Positions 63,647 through 64,000 of a stretch of DNA of 64,000 nucleotides are shown here, in pieces. Within the stretch, counting starts at the first letter, position 1. Each line of letters opens with the position of its first letter. The stretch covers positions 1-64,000 of IMG/VR virus record IMGVR_UViG_3300035670_011573; one strand, given 5' to 3'. Below the pieces are notes generated by a model. The model made no database searches. It was given only the letters and a program-made list of their open reading frames with translations, and was not told the origin of the DNA. The translations under genes were made by a program, and so were the position numbers. Source of the stretch: a virus.

Positions 63647-64000
63647 TATTTCACCTCATATTCCAGCATATTTTCTAAAACTTCTATATTAACATTCTTG
63701 GTCAAAAACTTCTTATTAATACCTGTTGGGTCAAGTTCAATTACATATTGCCCAGGTAAAACCCTAGCCTCCCAATAACCTTCCGTATCTGTTTCCCTAC
63801 TTTTAATAAGTATACCCTTAGGGTCGTAAACTTTAATATACACACCCTTCAATGGTTTTCTGGCCTGATTCTTTACCCTACCAAATAACTTTACCGTATG
63901 GGCAGCCTCTGATGTAGGCTTGCTTGGAGGCACCACGGCAGTTGCAGTAGGCATTGCTGGAACTGTTGCAGTGGGTACTGGTAGACTTGCTGCAACAGTC
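63646..64000 (-). CDS. Carboxypeptidase-regulatory-like domain protein, 5' end outside the window
   Basis: The frame has an internal ATG at 63954 but stays open past it to the window edge, so the gene very probably starts further right; only the last ~117 codons are visible. The first ~30 are a Pro/Thr/Ala/Val-rich linker (PVPTATVPAMPTATAVVPP). Then comes a domain of about 80 residues: VKLFGRVKNQARKPLKGVYIKVYDPKG, SRETDTEGYWEARVLPGQYVIELDP, fitting the Ig-like carboxypeptidase regulatory/transthyretin-like fold that phages often carry on virion surface proteins. It is a surface or fibre module by inference. The stop is coupled to the GTG start downstream. Confidence 0.7.
   Translation of the reverse strand, partial: TVAASLPVPTATVPAMPTATAVVPPSKPTSEAAHTVKLFGRVKNQARKPLKGVYIKVYDPKGILIKSRETDTEGYWEARVLPGQYVIELDPTGINKKFLTKNVNIEVLENMLEYEVK

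Noticed and set aside
1-64000. Recoded stop (TAG read as Gln, as in some huge gut phages)
   Set aside because: TAG ends several well-supported genes (for example 14789-14787, 708-706 and 56870-56868), so the standard code fits.

Overview
The window looks like the late, virion-structure part of a large, AT-rich, contractile-tailed bacteriophage (myovirus type; the size of the tail proteins suggests a jumbo or huge phage). Every gene I can support is on the minus strand and tightly packed, with frequent ATGA or TAATG start/stop overlaps. TAG, TGA and TAA all end genes, so the standard bacterial code applies. I cannot name the host or a described relative, and I see no tRNA, rRNA, CRISPR array or insertion sequence.

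Reading in the direction of transcription (high to low coordinates), the right end (64000-58585) holds a Pro/Thr/Ala-rich protein with a carboxypeptidase-regulatory-like fold (cut by the window edge), two neck or tail-completion candidates, the tail sheath and the tail tube, then a strong intrinsic terminator. From 58455 to 34861 comes a tail and baseplate block in the order known from PBSX (xkd) and P2-like phages: an HNH-like protein, a tail assembly chaperone with a textbook -1 programmed frameshift, tape measure, XkdP-like protein, gpD/gp27-like hub, OB-fold spike, two large proteins of unknown role, gp25-like wedge and baseplate J. Two giant proteins follow: 3273 aa with LamG-like domains, and 1511 aa with a dockerin-like EF-hand pair. 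They are the best candidates for host-contact or tail-decoration proteins.

From 20393 to 2096, behind a good sigma70-like promoter, lies a cargo of about 18 kb: twelve glycosyltransferases (eleven GT-B-like, one GT-A family 2), a polysaccharide pyruvyltransferase, two SAM methyltransferases and three nucleotide-sugar enzymes (UDP-sugar 6-dehydrogenase type, NAD-dependent epimerase, GDP-mannose 4,6-dehydratase). It also carries a thioredoxin and three small unknown genes. This is nearly a complete surface-glycan pathway, by inference used to remodel the host envelope or to glycosylate phage parts.

The left end (2118-1) encodes a tubulin/FtsZ-superfamily GTPase with a long charged N-terminal extension, then the first part of a helicase whose Walker A motif is interrupted by an intein. 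The helicase gene runs off the window. The strongest unusual items are the frameshift cassette, the intein at the helicase P-loop, the phage tubulin, the glycan locus, and the dockerin/LamG giant proteins.
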